Origin: Candidatus Poribacteria bacterium
GTDB taxonomy: Bacteria > Poribacteria > WGA-4E > WGA-3G
Length of the DNA: 64,000 nucleotides
NCBI GenBank assembly: GCA_022819945.1
Contig: JAJEGI010000015.1
Coordinates: forward strand, 75,807 to 139,806
Direction: 5' to 3'
Shown here: positions 8,608 through 18,509 of the stretch, piece by piece
How the letters are laid out: every line of letters starts with the position of its first letter
Position numbering within the stretch: the stretch's first letter is position 1
Notes under the pieces: generated by a model
Told to the model about the DNA's origin: nothing
Seen by the model: only the letters and a program-made list of their open reading frames with translations
The model's database searches: none
Position numbers and translations under genes: made by a program

Positions 8608-8957
8608 TATTCATCTTTGCCCCAGGAAGGATGTCTGCCTGTTAGTTCTGCGAGATACTTGGCTGTTCGGTCTACCTCTGCCTTGAGTTTCTTGCTGGAA
8701 CTGCGTTTCGCTGAATCCTCAGCGGTATACTGCACTCGATAGACATCTTTCTTGATTTGCTGCAGGATAAACTCACCGGGGACATTCCGGTTTACATATT
8801 GGAGCATGTCGTGGAGGAGCCAGTAGACATCCGTGGACGAATACCGGAGTTGATTGTGTGCTGAGTGTTTGTTTACGCCATCAAGTGTCAACTTTACGGC
8901 ATCAATGACTTCGCTAAGTGTATAAGACTTGTCCTCTGAGACATGAATATCATTCAT
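8607..8957 (-). CDS. Hypothetical protein, 116 residues
   Basis: I do not recognise this protein. It is soluble and mainly helical, with no signal or membrane segment; the C-terminal half is rich in Lys/Ser/Arg (AKRSSSKKLKAEVDRTAKYL). The ATG at 8957 is favoured over upstream in-frame starts because an AGAGG sequence in the last codons of xdhC lies about 9 nt before it. Its start is only 4 nt from the xdhC stop, so the two may be translationally coupled. It precedes the interrupted restriction-modification gene on the same strand, but a shared function is not evident. Confidence 0.55.
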   Translation of the reverse strand: MNDIHVSEDKSYTLSEVIDAVKLTLDGVNKHSAHNQLRYSSTDVYWLLHDMLQYVNRNVPGEFILQQIKKDVYRVQYTAEDSAKRSSSKKLKAEVDRTAKYLAELTGRHPSWGKDE

Positions 8958-8961
8958 TTTT

Positions 8962-10071
8962 TTACGCCTCTGTAATTTTAACGGTGGGCATTCGGGCTGG
9001 TTGGGCATCAAAGGTGTGGATAGTGTCAGCAGCATTTCGGATCTGGATCAATTGTGATGCGATGCTGACCGCAATCTCAGGCACGGTTTTCGAGTTAATA
9101 TCTAACCCAATCGGTGCGTAGACGCGTTCGAGTCTCTCTTTAGAAATCCCTGCTTCCATCAGATCGTCGAAGATCAGTTTAATTTTTCGGCGGCTGCCTA
9201 TTAAGCCGATGTAACCGGCATCCGACTCAACGACACTGTGTAGTGCTGTTTCGTCGTGCTGATGTCCACGTGTAACAATCACGACATAGGTTAATGGCGT
9301 AATCGGGTAATTTCGGAGTTCGGTGGCGATGTCCCCGATGATGATCTCGTCTGCCTCTGGCAACCGTTCCTCGGAGGCGAAGTCGGCGCGGTCGTCAACA
9401 ATAGCGATGTCAAAATCTAACCAGCTGCCGAGATGACAGAGGGCTTGACCGACATGACCGGCACCAGCAATAAGCAGCGTTGGACGCGGTTGCAACGGTT
9501 CCAAGAAAACTGCAGCTGTCTCGTCCTCACGGAACAGACTTGCTCGGTTTTTTTCCAGTACGCCAGTAGTTTCCGCTTCAATCGCGGCTTCTAAAACGGA
9601 ATCGCCCAATGTGCCAATTCGTTCACCGGTGGTCGCGAAAATCATTTTCATACCGACATTGACGCCCTGCTTGGTACTTGTCACAACTGTCGCACAGACG
9701 AGCGGCGTTTTTTGAGCGTTCAGCGTTTGGAGTCGCTCAAACATTTCGGCTTCCGCTTCAGTCTTCGGTAGATCGATGAAGATTTTCATGTTCCCGCCGC
9801 AGATGAGACCGTCGTCCCAACCGTAGTCACTATCCAGTTGAAACTCAAGGAGCCGTGGGGTCCCGCCCTGCATTAACCCTATGGCTTGTCGGCGTGCCTC
9901 TGCTTCAACACAACCCCCGCCGAGCGTGCCGATGTTCCGCAAATTGGGAAGAATGAGCAGCTTCGACCCCGGTTTTTGTGGGGTTGAGCCTTTCGTTTCC
10001 ACCACAGTACAGTAGGCACCGACTTGATCGGATTCTATGAGTTCTGGGATTTTTTGGTATATTTCTCGCAT
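8962..10071 (-). CDS. XdhC/CoxI family protein (molybdenum hydroxylase maturation factor)
   Basis: A 369-residue protein. The N-terminal XdhC_CoxI domain shows ETKGSTPQKPGSK, GTLGGGCVEAE and DGLICGG. A C-terminal Rossmann domain begins LLIAGAGHVGQAL and continues VTRGHQHDETAL and GLIGSRRK. The family delivers or sulfurates molybdenum cofactor for xanthine-dehydrogenase-type enzymes; no such enzyme is encoded in this window. The start at 10071 follows AAGGAAA. The 23-bp leader at 10081-10103 is duplicated upstream of tsaC. Confidence 0.85.
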   Translation of the reverse strand: MREIYQKIPELIESDQVGAYCTVVETKGSTPQKPGSKLLILPNLRNIGTLGGGCVEAEARRQAIGLMQGGTPRLLEFQLDSDYGWDDGLICGGNMKIFIDLPKTEAEAEMFERLQTLNAQKTPLVCATVVTSTKQGVNVGMKMIFATTGERIGTLGDSVLEAAIEAETTGVLEKNRASLFREDETAAVFLEPLQPRPTLLIAGAGHVGQALCHLGSWLDFDIAIVDDRADFASEERLPEADEIIIGDIATELRNYPITPLTYVVIVTRGHQHDETALHSVVESDAGYIGLIGSRRKIKLIFDDLMEAGISKERLERVYAPIGLDINSKTVPEIAVSIASQLIQIRNAADTIHTFDAQPARMPTVKITEA

Positions 10072-10080
10072 CTTTTTAAC

Positions 10081-10103
10081 TTTCCTTGCGGTTCGGTGAG
10101 GTG
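10081..10103 (-). repeat. 23-bp leader sequence shared with the tsaC upstream region
   Basis: The 23 bases at 10081-10103 are identical to 19696-19718. Read on the minus strand both end in GCAAGGAAA, which supplies the Shine-Dalgarno sequence of the following gene (xdhC here, tsaC at 19687). The flanking sequence is not conserved. Confidence 0.7.
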
Positions 10104-10231
10104 GGTTTGTTGCTTCAAGTGCTATCTTCGTAGAGCCGTCCTCCATTTCATTACGGACTATTGTTTTTGTTTTTTATCTGAAACCTTTTTTCCCACGAAA
10201 AAAATGAGCGGAAGGGCCCATGATTAAAATG

Positions 10232-11149
10232 TTAGGGGGATTGGTCTTCGGCACTCTGTGCGACTAATTTTTTAAACTGCTCGCGTTGTTGTTGATCCAA
10301 CTCCAGTGGGACAATTGATGTTATGCCGTCGCTTCCGATCTGCGCTGGAACATTCAGGTAAACCGATGTTTCACCGGCTGCTACGTGCGTCCCGACACTC
10401 ATCACCCGCTTTTTATCAAGGGCAATGGCGGAAACCACTTGCAAGATATGACTGATCAAAGTATATTCCGATTGTGTGGTATAAGGGCAACGTTTCGAGA
10501 CCGCTTCACAAAGACTCTCAATTTCGGTGTTAGACATCAGTTGTGCTAACGGAATGCCGTTGACTCGGCAGTATTGTGGTAGCGGATACGTCTCCCAGTC
10601 ACTTCCAATCGCCAAAGCCGTTACATCTTTGACTGAGACCTCAACATGTTTTGCAATTTCAGCGGTTAAGTGTGCTGTGGCGGTTCCATTTCCGAGACCG
10701 ATGATGTTTCCGCCGTTGAGTGCCTGATGGATCCATGCCGCGATGTAATTTGCGGGCGATACAGCCACCAAGATCTTAGCGTCTGATGCGTTCTGTTGGA
10801 TTTCTGGAATAAAACGCCTTGCGAGGGCAATGCCTGTTGTCTTTGACGCTTGGGCGGATCGAAAACCGGACTGCCCCATCGGTGGTAGCAGAATAATCAC
10901 GTCCGCGCCGGACAAACCTTCCGGTGAATTGGAGCAAGAGATTTCAGTATCACTTGCACTTAACGCGTTTGATTCCACGAGATCTCGGAGTCTTCCTGAG
11001 GCCTCTCCTTTTGACGGAACAAACCTATTTGTATTTTTGCTGGATGCCGCATCCGACACAAAGACAATTTCACATGCCGTCTCCGATTGACATAAGCCCC
11101 AGGCGGCTGAAATGGCGAGTGGACTATTGCCCAATAAAACTATTTTCAT
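10232..11149 (-). CDS. Lactate/malate dehydrogenase-fold protein with a degenerate active site
   Basis: A 305-residue protein. An N-terminal Rossmann segment (KIVLLGNSPLAISAAWGL) and the overall order of elements (ADVIILLPP, VAVSPANY, IIGLGNGTATAHL, SVYLNVPAQIGSDGI) match LDH/MDH enzymes. The catalytic HGD/GEHGD-type motif is replaced by IGSDWETYPL, and the Asp of the GVLDSAR motif is absent. NAD-dependent oxidation of a 2-hydroxyacid is therefore doubtful; another role, or a divergent substrate, is likely. It begins at ATG 11149 with no strong ribosome site and is followed by xdhC on the same strand. Confidence 0.65.
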   Translation of the reverse strand: MKIVLLGNSPLAISAAWGLCQSETACEIVFVSDAASSKNTNRFVPSKGEASGRLRDLVESNALSASDTEISCSNSPEGLSGADVIILLPPMGQSGFRSAQASKTTGIALARRFIPEIQQNASDAKILVAVSPANYIAAWIHQALNGGNIIGLGNGTATAHLTAEIAKHVEVSVKDVTALAIGSDWETYPLPQYCRVNGIPLAQLMSNTEIESLCEAVSKRCPYTTQSEYTLISHILQVVSAIALDKKRVMSVGTHVAAGETSVYLNVPAQIGSDGITSIVPLELDQQQREQFKKLVAQSAEDQSP

Positions 11150-11215
11150 CTATTACCCATAGTGGACTTGCAGGAAATCCATTCGTAATTCGGGGTAGAA
11201 CCCCTCCTACATTAA

Positions 11216-14017
11216 TTATACCAAAAGTGTCTCAACGATGGCTTGAAATTGTTCCTCAATATATTGACGATGGCTGTCCATTTCGGAATCTACTGGCAGT
11301 TTTGTTGATACCAGTTCATCGTAGCGTTCGACGTATTCCAGCAGCGTATCAACCTCTTTTTCATAACAGATTGCGGATGCGAGTACCTTCTCCTTCAACA
11401 AGAGTGGGAGTTCAGTTTCCGTAATCTGGGTTAATTCCCATCGCCATACCTTTTCAGAGATATAAGTGACAAACTGATTAAGCAGATCGCCTTTGTAATC
11501 GGTGCTTTGAAGTGCTTTGACTTCTTGAATAAGCCCTAAGACGTGGTTGAAGAGTTCATCGGAGAAGTGTTGTCTCAACTCCATCAGCAGTCTGCCGGTT
11601 GTTGATATTGGCAGTTGATTTTGGAGAAGGAACATCCGCAGATTCGGATAATCTTCAACGCTCTTACTCCCATCAAGCCATGTTTCACCTATTGCGGGCA
11701 AATCGCTGACATCGAAACTAAGTACCTGCTGTTTCCGAATCTCCTCAAGATTGGAAGTGCGCGGATCAAGCCCAGCAGTTGCTAAAGTGCTGATAACCTC
11801 CTCTTGGCGGTAAGGTCTTAGGAAGGTCATCAGTTCTTCGACTTTCTGCTGTTCTGCGGCAACTTCCTCAACGTTTGCTGTGCTGCCATTTTGTGCCCGC
11901 CCACGTTTTCGCTGTTTCGCTTTCGGAGGTGCGTTTGTGAGTCTGTTTGCGCGCTTGGCTAAAGTACCGTGATAGCCGAGCAGTTCCTCGTAGAGCATCG
12001 CGAGTAGGGTATCGCCGTGGATAGCGAGCAATTCTTCCGTAGTGATATTCGCTAATTCGTGCCCGGTTTTTGAGAGGATTGCCCGATTTAGATTGCGTTC
12101 TATCGACTTCCGGTCCTTTTCGGCTTGGATAATTAGCGTACTTCCCAACATGAGGTTAATCAACCGCTTTGTTTGGTCTGGTACGCTGAGGTTAATATCA
12201 CATGTGGGTTGGACATCGGCGAGAAGTTGCTCGCGCAGTTTACCGTCAAGTACTAATGTCCATAGGGTTGCGTAATGCTGTTGCACATCTGCCTTCGGTG
12301 GAAGGTTCGCTAACCAATGCTCTATGGTCGGCAAGTGTAACTTCACATGGTCAAGCAGTTGTTTGAAAGTAGCATCAGGGATTTCAAACCCTGGAAAATT
12401 AGTAGCATTGCCGCGCTGCTGTACCTGTTGTGCTCGACGCTGCGTTTGTCCAGTTTTCGCGGTCAATAGGAGGTCCGTTAAAGGTTGAACAACGGTTTCA
12501 AAGTCTTGCTTGTGTTGACTTGCGAAATTCGCGAGTTCCAGCAACTCCAACCAGATCGTTGTTAAACGCTCGATTTGGGCGGCATGCAAAGTTGATCGGA
12601 GGCTGATGCTTGCTATTTTTTTGCGTACTGTTCCGCGCGTCCATTTCGGTAGATAAATCTCCTCCAAGAGTTCGTTATCTTCAAACGTTAGGAGTTCAAC
12701 CTGATTCACAAGACCTGTTTCGATGAAGTCTTGCTCAAAGACTAAATCGTGAAATAACCCGGCAGCTCGGTCCAGGACCTGATTCGCCAATCTGTAAGAG
12801 GATTGAATGAGGTGATTCAGGGTTAATTGTTGGTTATCCTGTAGCTGCCAAAATTCTATCATCGGGTCAATACTCTGAGCGAGTGCTTCCGCTTTCGCTG
12901 CCGTGACTGCCTCCTCAAAATGTTCGGTAAGATGTTCGGCGTAAAATTCGACGAAAGCGAGCATTGTGCTCCGCAGTTCTCGAATCACTAGATCGTCCCA
13001 TACCTTATTATGAACGCGTTGTCCAGGTCCAAGCACAAGAGCTCTCAAACGGGTCTCTACACCTTGTTGGAATTGCGTCATGAGTTGGTGGGCGTGCTGG
13101 TTGGCTTTCAAGGTATAGGCTTCAATTTTCTTTGAGCTTTCAGCAATCGCGGTTTCAATTTCTTCGGCAGATGCGTTGAATGCGACGGGTACTAACTTGA
13201 GTGTCTCCGGTTCAAGCGGATTGTAAACTGCTGCAGTGGCGAGGACTTGAATAGGGGTGCGTGCTTCGGTCGTGTCTGATTCCTCCGGGTCCGCATCGTC
13301 AGATATACTGGACAATCGTGTGTGAAGTGTTAGGCTATACCCTAAATCAGCGAGGTCAGGGTACTGCTTTATATGCGTTCGGAGCACGACGAGAAGGACG
13401 TTGTAGTCCTCTACGAGTATTTGGCCAAAAAGTATATCCTCATTGAGATGGATGCGATGGATGTGGGTTTGCTCTGGAATGACAACCGTTGCTGCGTGCA
13501 TATTCTCAGCATGCACCTCATCAATTTGCGCGAGTACATACCCGCCGGTTTTGATGGTGGTCGGTATTGCCAAGCGTGCTTTCAAAACATCCTGCGTGAG
13601 TTCGGAAAGTGTCAGGGATTTTCCCAAATTTTGGATGGTTATGTCCGAGACGATGCCATCGGCGAAGTCTGTAATTTGGCGGGCATTCCGTTCCAATTCC
13701 TGAATGCTTCTTTGGACCCGGTCGTAGTCGTCGTGTGTCTCAGCAGCAACTTTCGCTTCGTCAATCCAAGAGACCCATGCCCCTGGCCGCGGTCGCATTT
13801 TCAGGGTAAGTTTGCCATCCTCTGAGTCGAAACCGGGTAGAATGTCGCCTTCTGTCGTTTCCTTCGGTGTCCAGACAATCAGATGTTTATCCGATTTGAC
13901 ACCGAGTCCCAAGCCAAAGGTGTCACCCCAACTCATCCGTCCCTCAATACTGGATTTAATCTTATCAGTTAACGAGAAAAGTGTTTCTGAACAAAAATTA
14001 AGCGATAATCCTTGCAT
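11216..14017 (-). CDS. Large hypothetical protein, 933 residues
   Basis: I do not recognise this protein. It is predicted soluble and predominantly helical, with no signal peptide or P-loop. A short N-terminal section (SWGDTFGLGLGVKSDKHLIVWTP) precedes long leucine/glutamine/glutamate-rich helices. A basic patch (PKAKQRKRGRAQ) lies in the C-terminal third. The composition suggests a scaffold or structural protein, but this is guesswork. The start is uncertain: the ATG at 14017 has no clear ribosome site, whereas the internal ATG at 13933 follows GAGGGA. The 331 bp upstream contain no other gene. Confidence 0.6.
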   Translation of the reverse strand: MQGLSLNFCSETLFSLTDKIKSSIEGRMSWGDTFGLGLGVKSDKHLIVWTPKETTEGDILPGFDSEDGKLTLKMRPRPGAWVSWIDEAKVAAETHDDYDRVQRSIQELERNARQITDFADGIVSDITIQNLGKSLTLSELTQDVLKARLAIPTTIKTGGYVLAQIDEVHAENMHAATVVIPEQTHIHRIHLNEDILFGQILVEDYNVLLVVLRTHIKQYPDLADLGYSLTLHTRLSSISDDADPEESDTTEARTPIQVLATAAVYNPLEPETLKLVPVAFNASAEEIETAIAESSKKIEAYTLKANQHAHQLMTQFQQGVETRLRALVLGPGQRVHNKVWDDLVIRELRSTMLAFVEFYAEHLTEHFEEAVTAAKAEALAQSIDPMIEFWQLQDNQQLTLNHLIQSSYRLANQVLDRAAGLFHDLVFEQDFIETGLVNQVELLTFEDNELLEEIYLPKWTRGTVRKKIASISLRSTLHAAQIERLTTIWLELLELANFASQHKQDFETVVQPLTDLLLTAKTGQTQRRAQQVQQRGNATNFPGFEIPDATFKQLLDHVKLHLPTIEHWLANLPPKADVQQHYATLWTLVLDGKLREQLLADVQPTCDINLSVPDQTKRLINLMLGSTLIIQAEKDRKSIERNLNRAILSKTGHELANITTEELLAIHGDTLLAMLYEELLGYHGTLAKRANRLTNAPPKAKQRKRGRAQNGSTANVEEVAAEQQKVEELMTFLRPYRQEEVISTLATAGLDPRTSNLEEIRKQQVLSFDVSDLPAIGETWLDGSKSVEDYPNLRMFLLQNQLPISTTGRLLMELRQHFSDELFNHVLGLIQEVKALQSTDYKGDLLNQFVTYISEKVWRWELTQITETELPLLLKEKVLASAICYEKEVDTLLEYVERYDELVSTKLPVDSEMDSHRQYIEEQFQAIVETLLV

Positions 14018-14348
14018 TGGGTGAATTCAATATGTGCCTTTCAAATAAGTTTAGGCAAATAAATTTGCAATGACCGGTATATCCACGACGCGCTCGTTTT
14101 AGCGAAAAGCGTTGTGTCCAGTCAGTTAAATAAATTTTAGGTTGAATATAAACAAGTACACGTAACAGATATTTTCTGTATAGGTGCTGTGCTGAAAATT
14201 CTGGTGGTTAAAAAAAAGCATTAATATCTAATGTAACTGTAGCCAGAATTCACGTTTTGTGCTTATATCAACCGAAATGATAAAAAAAAAATAAGTGTTG
14301 CTCCCGCCTTATCGGCTCATCTGCAGTTCCAGAGCCACGCAACAGGCT
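14018..14348. other. AT-rich intergenic region, no gene seen
   Basis: About 330 bp between the 933-residue gene and the MT-A70 methylase gene. No coding frame, tRNA or convincing terminator is visible. It contains poly-A runs (14209-14217, 14283-14291) and is markedly more AT-rich than its neighbours. Confidence 0.5.
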
Positions 14349-14909
14349 TCACGCCGGCTCTTGGATCTCCAGTCCCCACGCATCCCAACCTCGGGTCTGC
14401 TTCCGTGCGAACAATTCAATCTTACACTGGTGTGGAAACATTTCTTCAATCCGCTTACGTACTGCATCCGGTTTTTCGGAGTGGCGCGTCCGTTTGATTT
14501 GAACAAGTTGCCGAATGTTCCGCGCCCCTCGCGGTTGTGGAATTTTACCGCGTTTGAAAACGAGACACAACTCACATTGGCTCATCGTATAGAATCCGGG
14601 GTTTACGCGTTGCTTATCCCATACGAATGCAACAGTTGCCCACCGGAACCCCCAAGCCTTACCGAGCCGAATTGCCTGATCCAGATGTGGAGATGAGCTC
14701 CACATAAAAAGTAGGCAATCCTCTTCACTGATTGCAGCAATATCCCATGTCTCCATTTCTGACACGGACACAGTCGGATAATGTCGAATTGCGCCGCCGC
14801 TATCTTTGCCGCCGACCCCTGTGTGTTGAAGTTGTCCTCTGTAATCCCACGGTGGGTCTGCATAGATAATACTGTACTTTTTCTTCGGAAAGGGAGCGTA
14901 TGATGCCAT
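14349..14909 (-). CDS. MT-A70 family N6-adenine methyltransferase
   Basis: A 186-residue compact methylase. The catalytic DPPW motif is at residues 18-21 (IIYADPPWDYRG). The usual order follows: LFMWSSSPHLDQAI, WDKQRVNPGFYTMSQCE, then HSEKPDAVRKRIE and ELFARKQTRGWDAWG. Family members methylate adenine in DNA or RNA; as no restriction partner is adjacent, a solitary methylase is likely. The start at 14909 has AGGA 5 nt upstream. It lies 6 nt after the nuoI stop, so the two are probably co-transcribed. Confidence 0.85.
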   Translation of the reverse strand: MASYAPFPKKKYSIIYADPPWDYRGQLQHTGVGGKDSGGAIRHYPTVSVSEMETWDIAAISEEDCLLFMWSSSPHLDQAIRLGKAWGFRWATVAFVWDKQRVNPGFYTMSQCELCLVFKRGKIPQPRGARNIRQLVQIKRTRHSEKPDAVRKRIEEMFPHQCKIELFARKQTRGWDAWGLEIQEPA

Positions 14910-14915
14910 CAATTC

Positions 14916-15464
14916 CTACTTCGCTTCAACACTGAGTCCCTCTTGAGGGATGTCATTGTTAGCGACGAGCATGTCCCGATCAAAAATGAAGTCGCTACGC
15001 GAGCTTCCAAGACTTTCTCCTTCTTTCTGATGCTCACGGAAGTATTGCGGCAGCGTTAGACCTGTCATTCGGATAGCATCTTCAGGGCAAGCCTCAACAC
15101 AATACCCGCAAAAGATACAGCGGAGCATATTGATTTCAAAGACTTCGGGAAATTTTTCGCGCTGATAACCTTCTTTGGTTGTCCAACCTTCCGGTGCGGG
15201 TGCCGCCTGAATCGTGATACAGTCAGCGGGGCAAGCGGTAGCGCATAAGAAGCATGCTACGCATTTGATCTCATCTTTCTCTGTTGTCGTGAGTTTGTGA
15301 ATGCCGCGATACCGTTCGTTCCGCTCATCGACACTCCGCGGATCTTCAGGATACTGATATGTCAATTTTTTCTTTGGAATATGCTTCAGCGTTGTAAACA
15401 TGCCCTTAATCAACGCTGGGATGTAGAGTCTATCCCAAAACGACATCTCTTCGTTAACTTTCAT
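14916..15464 (-). CDS. nuoI: NADH-quinone oxidoreductase subunit I (two 4Fe-4S ferredoxin domain)
   Basis: A 182-residue protein with two CxxCxxCxxxCP clusters: C68/C71/C74/C78 and C115/C118/C121/C125. The preceding YPEDPR ... YRGIHKL segment is typical of NuoI. It would carry clusters N6a/N6b of complex I. It stands alone here, without other nuo genes in the window, which is unusual because nuo genes are normally clustered. The start at 15464 has AAAGGA about 8 nt upstream. A MT-A70 gene follows immediately. Confidence 0.9.
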   Translation of the reverse strand: MKVNEEMSFWDRLYIPALIKGMFTTLKHIPKKKLTYQYPEDPRSVDERNERYRGIHKLTTTEKDEIKCVACFLCATACPADCITIQAAPAPEGWTTKEGYQREKFPEVFEINMLRCIFCGYCVEACPEDAIRMTGLTLPQYFREHQKEGESLGSSRSDFIFDRDMLVANNDIPQEGLSVEAK

Positions 15465-15604
15465 AAAACACATCCTTTCTGTGTTCGTGCAAACCGCTGT
15501 CTATCAAAGAGGTGGCGAAATGCACGAGGAAATAATAATGTATTGCCCAAGTACGGTGTAAAACCGTGTTATATCATTAGTTGAGAAAAACCGCTGAATA
15601 ATAC

Positions 15605-17104
15605 CTACGAGTTGAGATTCGCAACCGTATAATTCGGTGCCTCCTCTGTAATATCAATGTCGTGTGGATGGCTTTCTCGGTAGCCGCTGCTGGTCATTCG
15701 GACAAATTGGCTATTCGTGCGCAATGTGTTAATATCTGGGGTTCCACAATACCCCATAGCAGATCGGATGCCCCCGACTAATTGATAAACAAAATTGCTG
15801 AGTTTCCCTTTGTGTGGGACCCGTCCCTCAATTCCGCGAGGCACAATTTTCGAGAGATCCTCTGTGCTGTCTGTTGCATGTTGGGTATTCCGCTTGCGTA
15901 ATGCGCCGATTGAACCCATCCCGCGGTGGATTTTATAGGTGCGTCCTTGATAAATGACGGTATCTCCTGGGCTTTCATCGGTTCCTGCGAGTAAACTCCC
16001 AATCATCACGGAGCTGGCACCTGCCCCGATGGCTTTCGCGATGTCTCCAGAGTAGCGGATGCCGCCATCGGCGATAATAGGGACTTCTGCCTTATCGGCT
16101 TCCTTTGCACAATCGTGAATTGCTGTAATCTGTGGAATACTAACGCCAGCCACGACGCGTGTTGTGCAAATGGAGCCCGGACCGACCCCGACTTTCACAG
16201 CGTCGGCACCAGCATCAATAAGGCTTCGCGTAGCTTCCGGTGTGACGACATTGCCTGCGATGAGGTCAATGTCAGGGAAATGAGACTTAAGATATTCCGC
16301 GGATCGGATAACGTTTTTAGAATGACCGTGTGCTGTATCCAATACGAGTACATCTACCCCCGCTTCCACGAGTCTGTCGACGTTCTTCAGAGGCGTTGAC
16401 GGGAGGACGGCAGCACCGACCCGCAAACGCCCTGCACTGTCTTTACACGCTTGCGGAAACATCTGAACCTTATCAATATCTTTAATAGTAATCAACCCAC
16501 AGAGTCGAAAATCGTCATCCACGATCGGCAGTTTTTCTTTCCGAGATTTGTGGAGTATCTCTTTCGCTTTATCAAGTGTAATTCCGGGTGCTGCGGTAAT
16601 CAGTTTTTCTTTCGGGGTCATTCGTGCGGTTACAGGGAGTTCGAGGTTATTTTCGTATTTGAGATCGCGGTTGGTAATCAAACCGACGAGATACCCATCT
16701 TCGGTAACGATAGGCACTCCACCGATGTGATAGCGTTCTGTGACGTGAAGCGCGTCTCGGATTGTCTTATCCGCTGTGAGCGTAATCGGTGCGGTAATCA
16801 TGCCGCTCTCCGATCGTTTCACCCGATCGACTTCAGAGACCTGCTCATCAATGGAGCAGTTATAATGAATTATTCCGATGCCTCCTTCCCGCGCAAGTGC
16901 AATCGCAAGGGTCGATTCGGTGACGGTATCCATAGGTGCGCTGCAGATAGGAATGTTTAGCTGGAGGTTACGCGTCAGCTGTGTACTGGTATCCACTTGT
17001 TCCGGCAGCACATCCGATTCAGCCGGAATCAGCAAAACATCATCAAAAGTGAGCCCTTCTTTTGCAAATTTCGGGGGGAAGACATCGGAAATTTTAGTCT
17101 CCAT
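15605..17104 (-). CDS. guaB: Inosine-5'-monophosphate dehydrogenase
   Basis: A 499-residue IMPDH, full length. The family N-terminus ([19 protein letters not shown]) leads to two CBS domains at about residues 100-215. The catalytic loop GPGSICTTR (C313) and the flap sequence GYCGTPDI follow. It converts IMP to XMP in guanine nucleotide synthesis. The start at 17104 is chosen because AAGGAG lies 9 nt upstream; a longer in-frame version adds residues not typical of the family. A strong promoter (17355-17383, minus strand) lies about 250 bp upstream, implying a long leader. Confidence 0.95.
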   Translation of the reverse strand: METKISDVFPPKFAKEGLTFDDVLLIPAESDVLPEQVDTSTQLTRNLQLNIPICSAPMDTVTESTLAIALAREGGIGIIHYNCSIDEQVSEVDRVKRSESGMITAPITLTADKTIRDALHVTERYHIGGVPIVTEDGYLVGLITNRDLKYENNLELPVTARMTPKEKLITAAPGITLDKAKEILHKSRKEKLPIVDDDFRLCGLITIKDIDKVQMFPQACKDSAGRLRVGAAVLPSTPLKNVDRLVEAGVDVLVLDTAHGHSKNVIRSAEYLKSHFPDIDLIAGNVVTPEATRSLIDAGADAVKVGVGPGSICTTRVVAGVSIPQITAIHDCAKEADKAEVPIIADGGIRYSGDIAKAIGAGASSVMIGSLLAGTDESPGDTVIYQGRTYKIHRGMGSIGALRKRNTQHATDSTEDLSKIVPRGIEGRVPHKGKLSNFVYQLVGGIRSAMGYCGTPDINTLRTNSQFVRMTSSGYRESHPHDIDITEEAPNYTVANLNS

Positions 17105-17354
17105 CGGAATCGTCTCCTTCATTGCGAGTTGAAATGGACAGGATAGAGAAACGGTGTTTAACAACGCCGCTTGCGGGATTTACACATTGCACATTTACAC
17201 CGAAAAAACGTTGCTTTCCAATTCTTGCACATTATAGGACATTTTCCTTTATTGTCAAAAGTATTTATTACCAGCCCTCAGAGGGTTTCGTTCTATTTTC
17301 AGATTTAGTTCGTAATTGTTTTTTAGAAATGAAGGCAACATTTTTTCTTTGTTA

Positions 17355-17383
17355 ATTATACCGTAAAGCGCAAATTATATCAA
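17355..17383 (-). promoter_or_regulatory. Sigma70-type promoter for guaB
   Basis: On the minus strand the sequence reads TTGATA (17383-17378), a 17-nt spacer, and TATAAT (17360-17355). It has the same boxes, spacing and GG before the -10 as the rpsF promoter at 38524-38552. The transcription start would lie about 240 nt upstream of the guaB ATG. Confidence 0.7.
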
Positions 17384-17416
17384 CCAATTTTTTCTGTTAA
17401 AAATCTGTATCTGTGA

Positions 17417-17422
17417 TATAAT
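17417..17422 (+). promoter_or_regulatory. Candidate -10 box for the Gfo/Idh gene
   Basis: TATAAT lies 43 nt before the ATG at 17465. The hexamer 17 nt upstream (CTGTTA) is a poor -35. The bases that follow (17427-17450) are a copy of the CAGTTATCAGT repeat family and would form most of the 5' leader. Confidence 0.45.
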
Positions 17423-17464
17423 GGTCGTCAGTTATCAGTCATCAGTCGTTAAAGGAGATTTAGA

Positions 17465-18508
17465 ATGGATAACTTAAACGTTGGAATTGTTGGGCTTGGT
17501 TGGGTCGCGGGTGCCCACATTGAAGCCTTTAAAGCCGTTACAGGTTCGGATGTTACCGCGATCTGCTCACGGCGCGAACACGATGAATCTGTATTAGCAG
17601 AGACTTATGGAACACCGCTGAAAGCCTATGTTGATTACAACATGATGCTCGCTGACCCAGACGTACATATTATCGATATTTGTACGCCACACCCGTTTCA
17701 TGCTGAACAAGCCATCGCTGCTGCAGAAGCCGGAAAACATCTCATTATCGAGAAACCGATCTGTCTCAGTTATGAAGATGCGAAAGCCATTCGCGACGCT
17801 GTTAAAAGTAACGGTGTTCATGTCTGCGTCTGCTTTGAGTGCCGATATAGCGCGCACTTTACGATGATTCGTTCGGTAATCGATAACGGACTGCTCGGCG
17901 AACTTCACTATGCTGAAGTTGACTATTACCACGGCATCGGACCTTGGTATGGACAATACGAATGGAACATCAAAAAGGACTTCGGCGGTAGCACCTTACT
18001 TACTGCTGGATGCCACGCACTTGACGCGCTTCTTTTCTTTATGGACGGAAACGTTGAAGAGGTGACCAGTTATCATACACAGTCCACAGGTGCGGATTTT
18101 CAACCCTACGAATATAAGACGACAAGTGTGAGCCTTCTCAAATTTGAAGGCGGTGGGAAGATTGGGAAAGTTACCTCCTGCGTTGATTGCTTGCAGCCCT
18201 ACTACTTCCACATTCACCTTGTTGGAAGTGAGGGCAGCCTACTTGACAATCGTATCTATTCTGCGAAACTTAAAGGGATGGATAAGAGCCAGTGGAGCAC
18301 ACTTGAAACCTCACTGATTGATTCCGGTGATGTCAGCGATCATCCGTATGAGCCGCAGTTCCAAGCGTTTATAGACAGCATCAGGCGAAATGAACCGATG
18401 CCGTTGACCGATTTTGATACGGCGTTTGAAACACATCGTGTTGTGTTTGCTGCGGATATGTCCGCGGAAGCGGATGGCAGAACCGTTAAACTGTCCGAAC
18501 TCGCTTAG
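17465..18508 (+). CDS. Gfo/Idh/MocA family NAD(P)-dependent oxidoreductase
   Basis: A 347-residue protein. The N-terminal Rossmann motif is [13 protein letters not shown]. The diagnostic EKPICL motif and the HALDALLFF segment of the C-terminal substrate domain follow. Family members oxidise or reduce sugars and inositols; the exact substrate is not readable. AAAGGAG 7 nt before the ATG gives a strong start. It is a single gene, convergent with the next gene, whose stop codon begins only 2 bp after this one ends. Confidence 0.85.
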   Translation: MDNLNVGIVGLGWVAGAHIEAFKAVTGSDVTAICSRREHDESVLAETYGTPLKAYVDYNMMLADPDVHIIDICTPHPFHAEQAIAAAEAGKHLIIEKPICLSYEDAKAIRDAVKSNGVHVCVCFECRYSAHFTMIRSVIDNGLLGELHYAEVDYYHGIGPWYGQYEWNIKKDFGGSTLLTAGCHALDALLFFMDGNVEEVTSYHTQSTGADFQPYEYKTTSVSLLKFEGGGKIGKVTSCVDCLQPYYFHIHLVGSEGSLLDNRIYSAKLKGMDKSQWSTLETSLIDSGDVSDHPYEPQFQAFIDSIRRNEPMPLTDFDTAFETHRVVFAADMSAEADGRTVKLSELA

Positions 18509-18509
18509 A

